From: Anoplolepis gracilipes
Lineage: Eukaryota; Arthropoda; Insecta; Hymenoptera; Formicidae
Assembly (NCBI RefSeq): GCF_047496725.1
Contig: NC_132971.1
Location: 9,321,001-9,385,000 of the forward strand
Direction of reading: 5' to 3'
DNA: 64,000 nucleotides
Shown: positions 11,556-23,308 of the stretch, piece after piece
Layout of the letters: every line of letters begins with the position of its first letter
Numbering within the stretch: position 1 is the first letter of the stretch
Notes under the pieces: model-generated
Database searches by the model: none
What the model saw: the letters and a program-made list of their open reading frames with translations, nothing else
What the model was told of the DNA's origin: nothing
Program-made: the position numbers and the translations under genes

Positions 11556-12003
11556 GATATTACCGCTAAAAATCAGTGCAAAAATAAAAGTTACTATTCT
11601 TCGTTATCGAAAACGAGTACATTTTCTCAAGAAAATCTTTCTTTCTTAAAATCATCATCGCGAATTATTTCTTTTACTAGTCTCGAAGGAAATTAAAAGT
11701 AAAGTTACAATTAAAGTCTTTTCAAACCTCAATAAATAAACAAATCGGTCGTTGTCCATCAATCCTTATACCTTAATACTACTTCAAAATTCTTCGTAAA
11801 ATATATGTATCCATGTTATATGTATCCAAACTAATTTAACCACTAACCTCTTAGGTGATAATTACCTGTTCATAATCGTGATAACTGGTGATTGTACGCG
11901 ATTCCGCTTTCGCATACCCGCAACAAAAAGAAATTATATACGCACAATCGTTCGCAACCGCGAGTCCTGCTATACCATCGATAATAAATACTTACCTTTA
12001 AAT

Positions 12004-15000
12004 ATGGCTCAATCCGATGATCTCTCGGGAAACATAGAACGCGAAAACCATGAGGAAGCTTTTAGAGATCTACGCGAAAAAGAAAGAGAATTAAAAATCC
12101 GAACTGAAATGTTGGAAAACATGATGCGCGCGTTCGCTAAAAATCTACCCGGTTTGCAGGCCTCGAGCCCAGCGGACGTAACAAATAACGCGCCTCCATC
12201 GTTTAACATGTCGAACGCCTCGTATAACGATATCAAGCCCACGACCTCAGCCGCCGGAATCGACGGTTCTCATTATCCTATGGGATATCCGAAATCATAT
12301 CTGCGCGACGCTCTCGAACTGGTGCCGAAATACGACGGGCATAACATCCCCGTGCTACAATTCGCTAGGGCATGCAAAAGGGCAAAAGAATCGGTACCGT
12401 TGGTAGACGAAGCATTATTTGTCCGTATGCTACGAAATAAATTAACGCACCACGCATATTTAGCCGTAGAGGATGAAATCCACCCGACCGTGGAAAAATT
12501 TCTCGACTGCCTCAGGCGAACTTTCGGTCCCGCTAGAAGCTCGAACTATTATCGCGGACAATTAAGCATGGCATACAAAAAGCCGAACGAGCACATACTT
12601 GACTACATCGGGCGTGTTAAGGATCTGAAAACGGCCATAATTGAAGGAGATCAAGTCCAACTCGGTAGACCGTTATCCGAAAATGAGATTGCCGGAATAG
12701 AAGGTTTCGCGTTAGAAGCGTTTTACGAAGGACTTCCACGCGAATATAGAATAGAACTTCGCGCTGAAGGATATAGTAGCCTCCCCGACGCCTGCTCTAA
12801 AGTGGTCACAATTAATAAACGCCTAGAAAGAGAGGAGATAAGATACAAGAGCACTCGAAACGCGAACGGTAACAATAATCACAATAGTAACGCTGCACCG
12901 GCCCCCGTGACGCAAATTCTCCAACGCGATCAGACTGCGGTAGCGAATACGCCGCCCGGTCCCGGGAATGCACACGAACGAAAAATTTGCGGGTACTGCC
13001 AAAAGATCGGACACCTCATACACGAGTGCCGTAAACGACAGTATCGCGAAAAGTACAATAACAATAATAATAATAATTATTCCAATAACTCTCATAATAC
13101 GCACGCTAATAGTAATATGAATAATCCACCTCCGCGAAATTCGGGAAACCGAACAGAGGTCTCGGTCAACGGAGCGTCCCGAGGCCCTTTCCAAATCCGC
13201 TCCACCCTCTGCATGGAAGGGAAACCAGATCCCTTCACGTCCTCCGAGGAGACGACCGGAAACGTACCGGCCGTCGAGCTCGCATCACCGTCTTTCCGAG
13301 GACCAACAGCCTTCATGCTCGATACAGGAGCACAGCCTAATATAATAAAGAAAGGTTGCATTAAATCCGATATTCAAATCAACAACAAGGAGACTATCCA
13401 ATTAACGGGTATCACCGAAAATGTTGTCACCACTCTGGGATCCGCCATAGCATACGTTTCGGAAACCCCAGTAGTTTTCCACGTGGTAGCCGACGAATTC
13501 CCTATAATCACACAGGGCATATTAGGTTCGTCGTTCTTCACTGAACATAACGCGTGCATTAATTACGGTAATAAGTTAATCACGTGGCGCGACTGCGCGT
13601 TTCCATTCAAGGACAAGGAGTCCATTGTCATACCCTCACGTATGAAGCTGGGAATCACGGTCCGCATAGCTAATCCGGAAATTAAAACGGGTTATCTCGC
13701 CCCGATACGCGCCCGCGACGCGGTCTTCGCCGGAGATGCACTTGTCACGTGTATCAACGACAAGGCATATATCGGCATCACGAATACATTAGACGAAGAA
13801 GTAGAAATTATAATACCTACCGTTACGCTAACAGAAGTAACAAAAATATCACAGGACCCCCCTTCCAGGGAGCCTCTGAGGCAACCCTCTAGCCCATCGG
13901 GCAATAGTCCCGTCAAAATTCAAGCGAGCAAAAGCCTTCGCACCCAAGAAGCACGCACTGCACCTGCAACAAGTCAAGATAATTTTACTACATGCAAAAA
14001 TAAACAACCAAACAAACTACACAATAACACAAAGACCAAGATACACATTGAAAACAACAAACAATCAAACTCATCATTTAACAAACAAAATACGCTACAA
14101 AACCAAAATACATTTACCCCCTCTCTTCCTCTTCTTAATACACCAACACAAAACGTCGATCCCGACTATCATCTCTACGGGCAGGAGCACTGCCTTCCCC
14201 TTGTCGCACCAAGGTGCGGCGTCGACCTAGGTCGACATCCCAATACCTCTCCCGATTATCCCCCATCCCTTCCTACAAAAAATGCAACACTTCAAGCTAC
14301 AATCGTTTCTACGCACACGTCCCTTGATTCTAATACTATTATCACAAATCATTCTCACATTACTTACACAGAAAGGGGATCCTTATCTCCGCCGGCGAAC
14401 GACGATGCCGCTCTCGCGTCGGTGCGAACCCCTTCCTCTGGTCTCGGCCCAGGCGGTCAATCTTCTATAATTGCTCTTCCTTACTTTCCTCTAAACCCCG
14501 CAAAAGCGGATGACTCACCCCCTTTGTGCGTAGCTACAAATAAGCAACCTGAAACAAATAATAATATACATCATTTCACTCTCATCGATCAGCGTGCATC
14601 TAATCTTGCGAAATACAACGACATACACAAAATGCAAATAGTTAATATGGTAAACGAGAAGATACATTGGAAAAACTTAAGGAACTCACCCGAGATACTC
14701 ACCCAGCGCGAACACAATCATAAGGAAGACTCTACACCGGACAGAATTACTCAAATAATACGACTCTTGCGCCTCGATCATCTTAACGACCTAGAAAAAG
14801 AGAATATTTTTGAACTAATAAAACGACACAATGACAGATTCTACGTACCAGGAGAATATCTGGACCAAACTTCAACAATCACCCATAAAATAATCACTTC
14901 GGACGAGATACCTATACACACGAAGCAGTATAGATTTCCGCCAATACATCGAGAAGAAATAAATAAACAGGTCAACGAGCTCCTTCAGAAAAATATAGTG

Positions 15001-18000
15001 ACACCATCCACTTCACCGTACAGTTCCCCCGTCTGGATCGTTCCGAAGAAACCGGACTCAACTGGAAACAGGAGATGGCGAATGGTCATCGATTACAGAA
15101 GGCTCAACGAAAAAACGCTAGGAGACGCCTACCCTCTGCCAAATATCAGCGATATCCTCGACCAGTTGGGCAGTGCAAAATATTTCTCCGTCCTCGACCT
15201 CGCCAGTGGGTTCCATCAAATCCCAATGGATCCCAAGGATGCGCACAAAACAGCTTTCTCTACACCACATGGCCATTACCAATTCTCCAGGATGCCATTC
15301 GGACTCAGAAACGCACCGGCCACTTTCCAACGATTAATGGACCAAATATTGACCGGATTGCAAGGTATAGAACTTTTGGTGTACATGGACGACATAGTGA
15401 TATACGCAAGCTCGTTACGGGAACATGACATTAAAATGGATAAATTAATGAAACGTTTAAAAACCGCCAATCTCACTTTACAACCAGATAAATGTGAGTT
15501 TTTGCGACATGAAGTCGTCTATCTCGGGCACGTAATTACAGATACTGGCGTACGCCCTGACCCCCAGAAAGTCTCAGCTGTTAAAGACTTTCCAGTTCCA
15601 AGGAGTCTGAAAAACGTACGACAATTTCTAGGCTTATCAGGCTACTACCGCCGCTTCATCCCCGATTTTTCAGGAATAGCTAAACCAATGTCGGACCTCC
15701 TGAAGAAAAACAGTACCTTCTCATGGAACGAAAATACACAACACGCTTTTGAGACTCTTCGAAGACGACTCTGCGAAGAACCGGTACTGCAATTCCCGGA
15801 TTTCACGCGAGAATTCCTGCTCACTACGGACGCATCTGACTACGCTATCGCTGGAGTCCTAAGCCAAGGAACAATCGGCCATGACTTGCCAATCGCGTAT
15901 ACGTCCAGAGTACTCAATTCAGCCGAAAGGAACTACTCGACAACAGAGAAAGAGCTGCTAGCCATAATTTATTGCGTCGGACACTTCAGACCTTACCTCT
16001 ACGGGCGCAAGTTTACGCTCGTGACGGATCACCAACCGCTCGCCTGGTTAAACCGAGTGAAGGACCCGACCTCTCGCCTTATGCGATGGCGCCTGAAACT
16101 CGAAGAATACGAATATACAGTCGCATACAAGACAGGTGTCACGAACAAAAATGCCGATGCCCTGTCCAGAAATCCTATAACCGCTACTGTTTCCATTCTC
16201 CCGATCGAAAAAAAACGCATACGTCTCCCTCAGAAAGTACGAGACCTAATTACAAGCACTGACGATGACAGTTCTGATGATGAAAGGCGTCGGAAAGTAC
16301 CTACCAGAAGGTCTACGGTCGAGAGTGAAATAATCACCTCACGGCCGTATGTTGTAGCTTCCGACTCTTCTGAGGAAATATTCGACAGTAAACCTCTATC
16401 ATCCGGTCCACCTCCCCCCACGTCTTCCCATCCTTCACCTTCCCCACGTTTCACGAATAACCAACAATCACCACCGTTAATTACGAAAGGACTCTTGGAC
16501 CTCCTTGACGAACAGACGAACAATGAACGCGTCGATAACGTAGCGCAATTTCAGTCACGAGGAAAAACAATATCACACTTACCTTCTATACCCCCAGAAC
16601 CTCCACCCGACCCCGTGACAGAACCGCCGGACGAAACCACTGTTGACGACAACAGCGATAAGGAATTCGATACCTTGGAAATTCTTCCCGAAGAAGAAAC
16701 TCTGCAAATGAGACCAGAATTAATAACCACCCATAGCACAAGATGCCGTATAAAAAAACGCAACATACCATTACTGAATTGCAACGATAACACAATCATA
16801 CTGGTCACCGTTGATAAACACCCCTTCGATAAAGGAGCTATGGAATTACAGCAAGATGGATACCTACCTCCGCTAGACGACTTAATGCTCGGAAGAGCGC
16901 GAGTCTATCCATCCATAGACGCGGGACGACACATTATAGTACTACCTGCAAAAGAGAAAAGAACAACATTATTGGACGAAGAAATCTTAAAGGAATGTTT
17001 CAGATCAACCCTCGACGTGATGACGGAATTACAACTACATACTGTTAGCATACGAGAGACACCCAGCCTCGACACGATACCATGGGATCGAGTCTTACAG
17101 ACACTGCAAGCGATACTCTCCGAAAGGCCCGTCACCATCAGCATATGTCATGGACCAACCGTCACCCCTCCGGTAGAGGACCGTACAGCGATAATCCGCG
17201 AAAATCACGAATCTGCCGTCGGTGGACACAAGGGCGTCACGAAGACGTACCAGCGAATTAAACAAAGGTTTACATGGAACAAAATGAAAGGCGATATATT
17301 AAACTACATCAGGAATTGTCGAACGTGTCAATCTATGAAACTAGTCAGAAGGAAGACTCGACAACCAATGATATTGACCGACACACCTGGACGCGCCTTC
17401 GACAAAGTGGCTCTCGACATAGTAGGACCACTCAGAACCACTCCTAGCGGCAACTCATACGTTCTAACGATGCAAGATCTCCTCACAAAATACTCAGTAT
17501 ACGCACCACTACCAGACGCTAGAGGCGAAACCACGGCGAACGCCTTTATCCACTATTTTATCTGTCGTTTTGGATGCCCCCGAAGCATACTCACCGACCA
17601 AGGGACGAACTTTACCGGTGTACTCATGAAAAGCGTAACCAAAAAGTTCCGTATCCAACACTTCCGAACGACTGCTCACCATCCACAATCTAATGGGTCA
17701 CTCGAAAGGTCGCACCTCGTTCTAATGGAATACCTGAAGTGCTTCGTCAATAAGGAAGAAGCATGGGACGACCTCATTGAGCGTGCCAGTTTTTCGTATA
17801 ATACCTCAGTACACGAAGGTACCGGGTACACACCTCACGAATTGATCTTCGGACGTGTCGCCAGAGTTCCATCGGGACACAACCCCGAAGAAGATCCTGA
17901 AACATATCACTCCTACTTAACAAACCTGTTCGAAAAAATCTGTGATATACAGGAAGTCGCTAGAGCTAATCTCATTAGGGCTAAAGAGCGCTCCAAAAAT

Positions 18001-18219
18001 TACTACGACAAACGCGTAAACCCGACGACTTTCAACGCAAACGATAACGTCTTTCTATTAAACGAGAGTAAAACAGATAAATTCGGAAAAGAATATCACG
18101 GCCCGTACCGCATTATCGAAATCCTCGACCACGAAAACGTGCGAATTCAAATTAATAAATCAACGCGAATAGTGCACGTCAATAGACTACGGAAAGCCCA
18201 CTACGGCGAACCAGGATGA
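12004..18219 (+). CDS. Gag-Pol polyprotein, Ty3/Gypsy family
   Basis: One uninterrupted frame of 2071 codons; I choose the ATG at 12004 because upstream codons in frame lack a good ATG. Gag: N-terminal coiled-coil-like part, capsid-like region, then a CCHC zinc knuckle at residues 329-342. Protease: DTG at 440-442 with ILGSSFF further on. RT: about 985-1165 with YMDD at 1127-1130. RNase H: about 1270-1390, first Asp at 1276 (TTDAS). A long acidic, proline-rich linker follows, then a macrodomain-like module (about 1590-1716). Integrase: H1735, H1742, C1772, C1775, then D1805, D1865, E1901 (35 residues between the last two) and a GPY motif near 2033. All catalytic residues are present. Gag and pol share one frame, so no frameshift is needed. 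It makes capsids, copies the RNA and inserts the cDNA. Confidence 0.95.
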   Translation: MAQSDDLSGNIERENHEEAFRDLREKERELKIRTEMLENMMRAFAKNLPGLQASSPADVTNNAPPSFNMSNASYNDIKPTTSAAGIDGSHYPMGYPKSYLRDALELVPKYDGHNIPVLQFARACKRAKESVPLVDEALFVRMLRNKLTHHAYLAVEDEIHPTVEKFLDCLRRTFGPARSSNYYRGQLSMAYKKPNEHILDYIGRVKDLKTAIIEGDQVQLGRPLSENEIAGIEGFALEAFYEGLPREYRIELRAEGYSSLPDACSKVVTINKRLEREEIRYKSTRNANGNNNHNSNAAPAPVTQILQRDQTAVANTPPGPGNAHERKICGYCQKIGHLIHECRKRQYREKYNNNNNNNYSNNSHNTHANSNMNNPPPRNSGNRTEVSVNGASRGPFQIRSTLCMEGKPDPFTSSEETTGNVPAVELASPSFRGPTAFMLDTGAQPNIIKKGCIKSDIQINNKETIQLTGITENVVTTLGSAIAYVSETPVVFHVVADEFPIITQGILGSSFFTEHNACINYGNKLITWRDCAFPFKDKESIVIPSRMKLGITVRIANPEIKTGYLAPIRARDAVFAGDALVTCINDKAYIGITNTLDEEVEIIIPTVTLTEVTKISQDPPSREPLRQPSSPSGNSPVKIQASKSLRTQEARTAPATSQDNFTTCKNKQPNKLHNNTKTKIHIENNKQSNSSFNKQNTLQNQNTFTPSLPLLNTPTQNVDPDYHLYGQEHCLPLVAPRCGVDLGRHPNTSPDYPPSLPTKNATLQATIVSTHTSLDSNTIITNHSHITYTERGSLSPPANDDAALASVRTPSSGLGPGGQSSIIALPYFPLNPAKADDSPPLCVATNKQPETNNNIHHFTLIDQRASNLAKYNDIHKMQIVNMVNEKIHWKNLRNSPEILTQREHNHKEDSTPDRITQIIRLLRLDHLNDLEKENIFELIKRHNDRFYVPGEYLDQTSTITHKIITSDEIPIHTKQYRFPPIHREEINKQVNELLQKNIVTPSTSPYSSPVWIVPKKPDSTGNRRWRMVIDYRRLNEKTLGDAYPLPNISDILDQLGSAKYFSVLDLASGFHQIPMDPKDAHKTAFSTPHGHYQFSRMPFGLRNAPATFQRLMDQILTGLQGIELLVYMDDIVIYASSLREHDIKMDKLMKRLKTANLTLQPDKCEFLRHEVVYLGHVITDTGVRPDPQKVSAVKDFPVPRSLKNVRQFLGLSGYYRRFIPDFSGIAKPMSDLLKKNSTFSWNENTQHAFETLRRRLCEEPVLQFPDFTREFLLTTDASDYAIAGVLSQGTIGHDLPIAYTSRVLNSAERNYSTTEKELLAIIYCVGHFRPYLYGRKFTLVTDHQPLAWLNRVKDPTSRLMRWRLKLEEYEYTVAYKTGVTNKNADALSRNPITATVSILPIEKKRIRLPQKVRDLITSTDDDSSDDERRRKVPTRRSTVESEIITSRPYVVASDSSEEIFDSKPLSSGPPPPTSSHPSPSPRFTNNQQSPPLITKGLLDLLDEQTNNERVDNVAQFQSRGKTISHLPSIPPEPPPDPVTEPPDETTVDDNSDKEFDTLEILPEEETLQMRPELITTHSTRCRIKKRNIPLLNCNDNTIILVTVDKHPFDKGAMELQQDGYLPPLDDLMLGRARVYPSIDAGRHIIVLPAKEKRTTLLDEEILKECFRSTLDVMTELQLHTVSIRETPSLDTIPWDRVLQTLQAILSERPVTISICHGPTVTPPVEDRTAIIRENHESAVGGHKGVTKTYQRIKQRFTWNKMKGDILNYIRNCRTCQSMKLVRRKTRQPMILTDTPGRAFDKVALDIVGPLRTTPSGNSYVLTMQDLLTKYSVYAPLPDARGETTANAFIHYFICRFGCPRSILTDQGTNFTGVLMKSVTKKFRIQHFRTTAHHPQSNGSLERSHLVLMEYLKCFVNKEEAWDDLIERASFSYNTSVHEGTGYTPHELIFGRVARVPSGHNPEEDPETYHSYLTNLFEKICDIQEVARANLIRAKERSKNYYDKRVNPTTFNANDNVFLLNESKTDKFGKEYHGPYRIIEILDHENVRIQINKSTRIVHVNRLRKAHYGEPG

Positions 18220-18239
18220 CTACCTTTCTTCTGTTTCAG
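18220..18239 (+). promoter_or_regulatory. predicted 3' splice site for env mRNA
   Basis: CTACCTTTCTTCTGTTTCAG: a pyrimidine tract ending in CAG, placed immediately after the pol stop and about 95 bases before the env ATG. Retroelement env genes of this type are usually expressed from a spliced RNA. The donor was not identified. Confidence 0.6.
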
Positions 18240-18334
18240 ATTGGATTACTCAGTTATCTTCTCCATTTTCTGGTTCAGACCGGAACGTACTGTTCTACAT
18301 TTTTCTCTTAAGCAGAATCAACATAGAGTTCACA

Positions 18335-20191
18335 ATGGCCTCACTGATCGTCTTCCTAGCGTATCTGGCAACCCAGGACTGCAACGCCCTCGTAGGCTAC
18401 GACTGCAACACGCCGTGCGACAACGGGACCACAATCTCGCTGCTCGATAACAACGCCTGTCGATTACACGGGAAGCTTCCAATCACCCGAGATGTGAGCG
18501 TGGAGATCCTCGCGAAGCCCAGACTCACCACAGCGGACGTACTAAGCTGCCGCATAGAGATAGACTACGTGATCAGCCACACGGACCACACCACGAGGGA
18601 ATCTACAACACCTACCAGCAATAAACGACATTACTTATCTGTATCTGCTCCTGTATGCATGCACATACACGCACAAGGGAAACTGCAATTCGGGAACCAG
18701 ACCCTTGACGGCCTTTCCGCCAACCGCGTGAATAGCCGCACTATTCCGCCGACCGAAACCGTCAGCGCCCACAACCTGCCATCAGACGACCTGAAAACAA
18801 AACGCGTCATAAACGTGTACTTGCACATAACGTTCAAACGGACCATTGTCAAGATCGACACGATGGAAACCAAGATATTCTTACCTAGTGGTGCTAGTTG
18901 CACATACATCGACCTTGAATGCACCGACGAAGAGGGCTTTCATAATTTCTGGTCCCCCTTTGTTCACGGAGGATGCACTCAACTACGGCATACCGTCTTG
19001 TATAGAGGAATTGCCAAAAGACTACAAATTACGGGACGTCCCACGGCATACGCCTTAACGGTAGAAAACACCAACCTGCTCGCGTTTGCTCGAGCGCGTC
19101 ACGACGTCTGCAACGCCACTGTGATACAGACCGAAAACCCCCGACTAGTAATACGGGAAATCAACGACTCTTACGTAAAGAATCAACCATCCGTAAATAA
19201 GGTGCACCGATCTCACCACTCGTACTTTTCGTACAAGAGTAACACAAAGACAGACCTGAGCGTAGAAAATACCTACGAAGACCTTGTCATGAGGAAATGC
19301 CTCACGGAAGTAACAAAATTACACGCCTTGACCGCCATGGCTCACCAAGACCCTCCATCATTTGCGTACGCCGTCACAAAAACACCAGGATACTCAGCGC
19401 GCGTACGAGGGGAAGCTGTACAAGTATTTCGATGTACTCCTGTACCTGCACGGATCAGGGCCACGGAAAGCTGTTTCCAGGAGCTCCCAGTAATAATAGA
19501 CGGGAAGCCCATGTACCTAAAGCCAAGAACACGCGTTATATCTGGCGAAGGCACAGAAATTGAATGCGATCCGCTTGCTACGGCAATGTACAAAATGAGA
19601 AACAAATGGTACGTATTCACTCCAGAGTTGAAAGTGTCTGCTATCGATCCTCAAGGCCTCCAATCAAGAACGCTACCATGGGGTCAACATATCGACGAGT
19701 TAAACGAGATTCACGAGCACTCGGACGTACAGAATCCAAGCACAGACGACTCTCCAGGACGACCAGACCACTCGAGCCCTGTATACATCGTGGAGGTCTC
19801 GGTAACAACAACAGTTATTGGTGGAATTATAATACTCACCTTATTTATCATCTTGAAAAGCCTAGCAAGAAAGTTAAGCTATCGAAACTCGAGCCTGAAA
19901 AATAAAAACATATTAACAAATGATGATATGTTAATGACTGATGATAGTGCCAACTCTCAAAAACCAACCAAACAGGAAACACCTGCCAAGACACTCAGCA
20001 ATTCTCCATTATCGCGCCCAATGATAGATCACCGAATCCAGAAGGACATCTCTCATGAATCCACGGATACGATGACGATTCACCACTCTTCCAAGGAGAG
20101 GACTCCCGCCATATCTTCAGAGATCGCCAACCTGCGAGAAGCCTACTTGCACTTGGAACGAAAGATCAACCGTCTATCAACCGCACCGTAA
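18335..20191 (+). CDS. env: env-like surface glycoprotein (618 aa), chuvirus-type
   Basis: Intact frame downstream of pol. A hydrophobic signal peptide (residues about 2-12) is followed by a cysteine-rich ectodomain with N-glycosylation sites at N30, N121 and N260, a membrane anchor at about 490-510 (VTTTVIGGIIILTLFIIL) and a basic, then long cytoplasmic tail of about 108 residues. The beginning (GYDC...SLLDN.AC) and the middle (SG..CT, C.D..G...W.P, VLYRG) align by eye with the decayed glycoprotein at 531-1657. I assign it to the chuvirus-like glycoproteins known to be captured by arthropod retroelements; this rests on recalled motifs and should be searched. It would be a membrane protein on virus-like particles. 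No frameshift or internal stop. Confidence 0.7.
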   Translation: MASLIVFLAYLATQDCNALVGYDCNTPCDNGTTISLLDNNACRLHGKLPITRDVSVEILAKPRLTTADVLSCRIEIDYVISHTDHTTRESTTPTSNKRHYLSVSAPVCMHIHAQGKLQFGNQTLDGLSANRVNSRTIPPTETVSAHNLPSDDLKTKRVINVYLHITFKRTIVKIDTMETKIFLPSGASCTYIDLECTDEEGFHNFWSPFVHGGCTQLRHTVLYRGIAKRLQITGRPTAYALTVENTNLLAFARARHDVCNATVIQTENPRLVIREINDSYVKNQPSVNKVHRSHHSYFSYKSNTKTDLSVENTYEDLVMRKCLTEVTKLHALTAMAHQDPPSFAYAVTKTPGYSARVRGEAVQVFRCTPVPARIRATESCFQELPVIIDGKPMYLKPRTRVISGEGTEIECDPLATAMYKMRNKWYVFTPELKVSAIDPQGLQSRTLPWGQHIDELNEIHEHSDVQNPSTDDSPGRPDHSSPVYIVEVSVTTTVIGGIIILTLFIILKSLARKLSYRNSSLKNKNILTNDDMLMTDDSANSQKPTKQETPAKTLSNSPLSRPMIDHRIQKDISHESTDTMTIHHSSKERTPAISSEIANLREAYLHLERKINRLSTAP

Positions 20192-20241
20192 GCCGAGTTC
20201 AACGAGCTCACCGTCGCATCATTTCACGCTGCTCCACTTTT

Positions 20242-20252
20242 AAGGAGGGGGG
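20242..20252 (+). promoter_or_regulatory. polypurine tract
   Basis: AAGGAGGGGGG directly abuts the 3' LTR; it is the expected primer for plus-strand synthesis. Confidence 0.9.
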
Positions 20253-23200
20253 TGTCACGTCCAGCGCCTCCGCTTGACACCAGTCGCCGTCCGTTGACTC
20301 CATACGTCACCTGTTAAGTAGACATAGTAAGCGTTAAGCACCTATAAAATTCTTTTACTTTCCTTTTCTTTTTATATATACATATATATATATATAGTTA
20401 TTATCAAAAATAGATTAAGCCGATAAATACCTTTTATTATGTTTCCGGCTAAAACATCCTTTTCCTTTTTTTTTTCTTTTTCTTCCTTTTTTTTTCCTGT
20501 TTTATCCCCATCACTGGTTCTCCCCTATCACCTACCTAAAAATGAAGGAAAATAATTAATTAATTGTCCAATGAAAATTCTCACCTATTTTCCGGCCACC
20601 CGGTATATCACCTTCTGGTCCGCCTCCTCAGCACCTGAAAAAGAGAAGAGAAACGACCCACCAAGTCGGTCGAACATCTTAATTTTATTATAATTACCCA
20701 TTTAGTTTTGTCACTCTAGTTGCAGTATCTGAAAAATAAAAAGGAAACATAATATTAAGTATGCGTCAATAGAATAACGTAAATTAAGTAATAGCGATAA
20801 TATAAACCAATGTTCACTCCACCTCGTCGTCATCACTCTTACTAAACACAAACATACACGTACACATCACCATAGACACACGCATCGAGAATTAACCACC
20901 ACCCGGTATAACAAAAATATAAAGTAAATCTATATAACAAGCTAAAATCACTCAAGGAAAGAGATCGTAACTGCGAATGAGCGGAAATACAACTCCCGAT
21001 ACATGTTCACCTTAATAAATTGACACCCGGTATATGAACTAACATTGTCATATTATCCAAACATTAGTATAAAATAGTGTTTAACAACCGACCGATTCAT
21101 TTGGTTAAATTCCATAAGCTTCATATAATAAACTCCGATCGGTACTTTCGGGACACCCTGTATATGAACTTTCATTAATTATTAAAACTGAGCAAGCCAA
21201 GTAACTCGTATGTGCAATTGCAACTTCCTATGCACAGTCTAAATCACTTTTCTCAATATATCAAAAGTTGTCGCAACATCGAAAAGCACCCAATTTTTAA
21301 CGATTTAAACATCACATAAAAAACCCGCCCAGTGACCTTAATTAATTATTTCCTGGCGCCTTGACTCATAAGGAACCAAAAAAGGTAGCAACTTATAGGG
21401 CTACAGCCCCGCCATAAAAAGTTAAGCGCACATTGTTATAGACCCATTTTGCTTCAGGAACACCTCATATTTTCAACTTTAATAATTTATTTATTTTAAT
21501 CCGCACCTCCAATATATAATTATGCCTTCACTATTAAATGCAGTTTTATATCCCAAAGCCGAATTAATACCACAATAACGTACATGTCTAACGATTCTGT
21601 CACCCAAATATAATAACTTGTCAATTTTACTCATATTCCACCGCAGCGTGATTTCATTAAATCCAAATTTTAACAATAATAAAAGATTCGATCAAACCCA
21701 TCTTCTGCATAATAATTCCTTACCATGAATCCAATTTGGTTTGCCAATAAAAATCCGGTCAGCTATCATTTATAATTATTTCATATATCAACCATGGAGA
21801 TAACTTGGTGCATGCACATATACATATATATATATATATATGCGACTCGCTGCAGATATCATAATCCACAGATGTTTTAAAGGCAAATTATAATGACCTG
21901 ACAAGAACTCCTCGAGGCTCAGACAATATTTAAGTAATCAATTAAAACCAATAATAATTAAAATGAACCACTCATAATACATATATATATATATATATAT
22001 TATAGTGAAAACAATATAAATATCCCATAAAGAGTTTAAAACGAATAAAGCTCTGGAAGATAACTAAAGTTAAATAGTCACACTCAATATATACAATTAC
22101 TTAATTAACTCTTACTTATACAAGGTGTCTGAAATAACTTGAACGTGATAATATTCTCAAAACTTCGTTATCATTTTATTGAGGATGAATGATAATTACA
22201 ATATACATATGCATAATAAACAAAATGACCATACCTATATATACGGTGGTACGATAATACACACATCATACACTACATAAACCAAGTATAAACGCATAAT
22301 GAACACCCAGAAATAATTACATAGATACACGCTCCTTAACAAACACACCATAAAATTATATAACAATAGTCACTTAATATACCCGGTGATACAAAAATAC
22401 GCGCGTTATAAACTTATCATCTACACAATGTTTAATCAGTATCTGACTATTATAGACATATTATCCACCCAGTAACACGCAAATACACACACTCTATAAA
22501 TAATTTATATACATAGTGACCCATTAGTACGCACAAATAAAGCACTCTCAATAAACCTATTATAAACTTATTACAGGCATATTCATATATTAACATACAC
22601 ATAATCAATGTATCATATACATGGTAACGCAATAGTTTCGGATCTTATAACTAATTCATACATATTCCAAGCGTATCACTTAAATTACACACTCAACCTC
22701 TCACAATATAAACTTGTCTTAAATTTATGCATTTATACACACTTACACACTCCTCATCCATCCATTGTAAATATATCACGGCATATTACATGTGCATTTA
22801 TACCATTATTACATATATATAAATATATAAACCTTTACTACTAGTTATAATGATATACATACATACATATAGTTATATAATAGCGAGTTTAACGTCTGTA
22901 GACTAATTTAGATCTTGTAATCCACGAATAACATTATGCGACATCATAGATAATTGTTAATTAATAAGTTAATTAGCGTAATGCTCTCATATCTCTACAA
23001 TTATTTAAGTACAACGCTATAATACAATGCGGCGATAAGTAATTAATCAGATAAGTTATCGTAACGCTAGTAATAATTGCGATATATCTAGAAATAACGA
23101 TATAGATATTACATTATAATGCTAGTCCCGAAGGTTCTAGAACATTCAGGAACCGCCGGATCACGTGAAAATTTCGGACAAACACCGTGATAGCTTACTA

Positions 23201-23300
23201 TTGCCCGGCGCGTGATACCCGTGACAAACAAGCATGACCAGGATCGGACCACGTTGCGCGCGCTATAATTCAGAAGGTGGGAGCCCTCAGCGACCACGGG

Positions 23301-23308
23301 TATATAAA
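23301..23308 (+). promoter_or_regulatory. LTR TATA box (3' LTR)
   Basis: Same TATATAAA and downstream sequence as at 8834; could drive readthrough into the flanking DNA. Confidence 0.55.

Noticed and set aside
12823..13361. Minus-strand ORFs inside gag
   Set aside because: They are shadows of the gag-pol frame, which carries the catalytic and zinc motifs.
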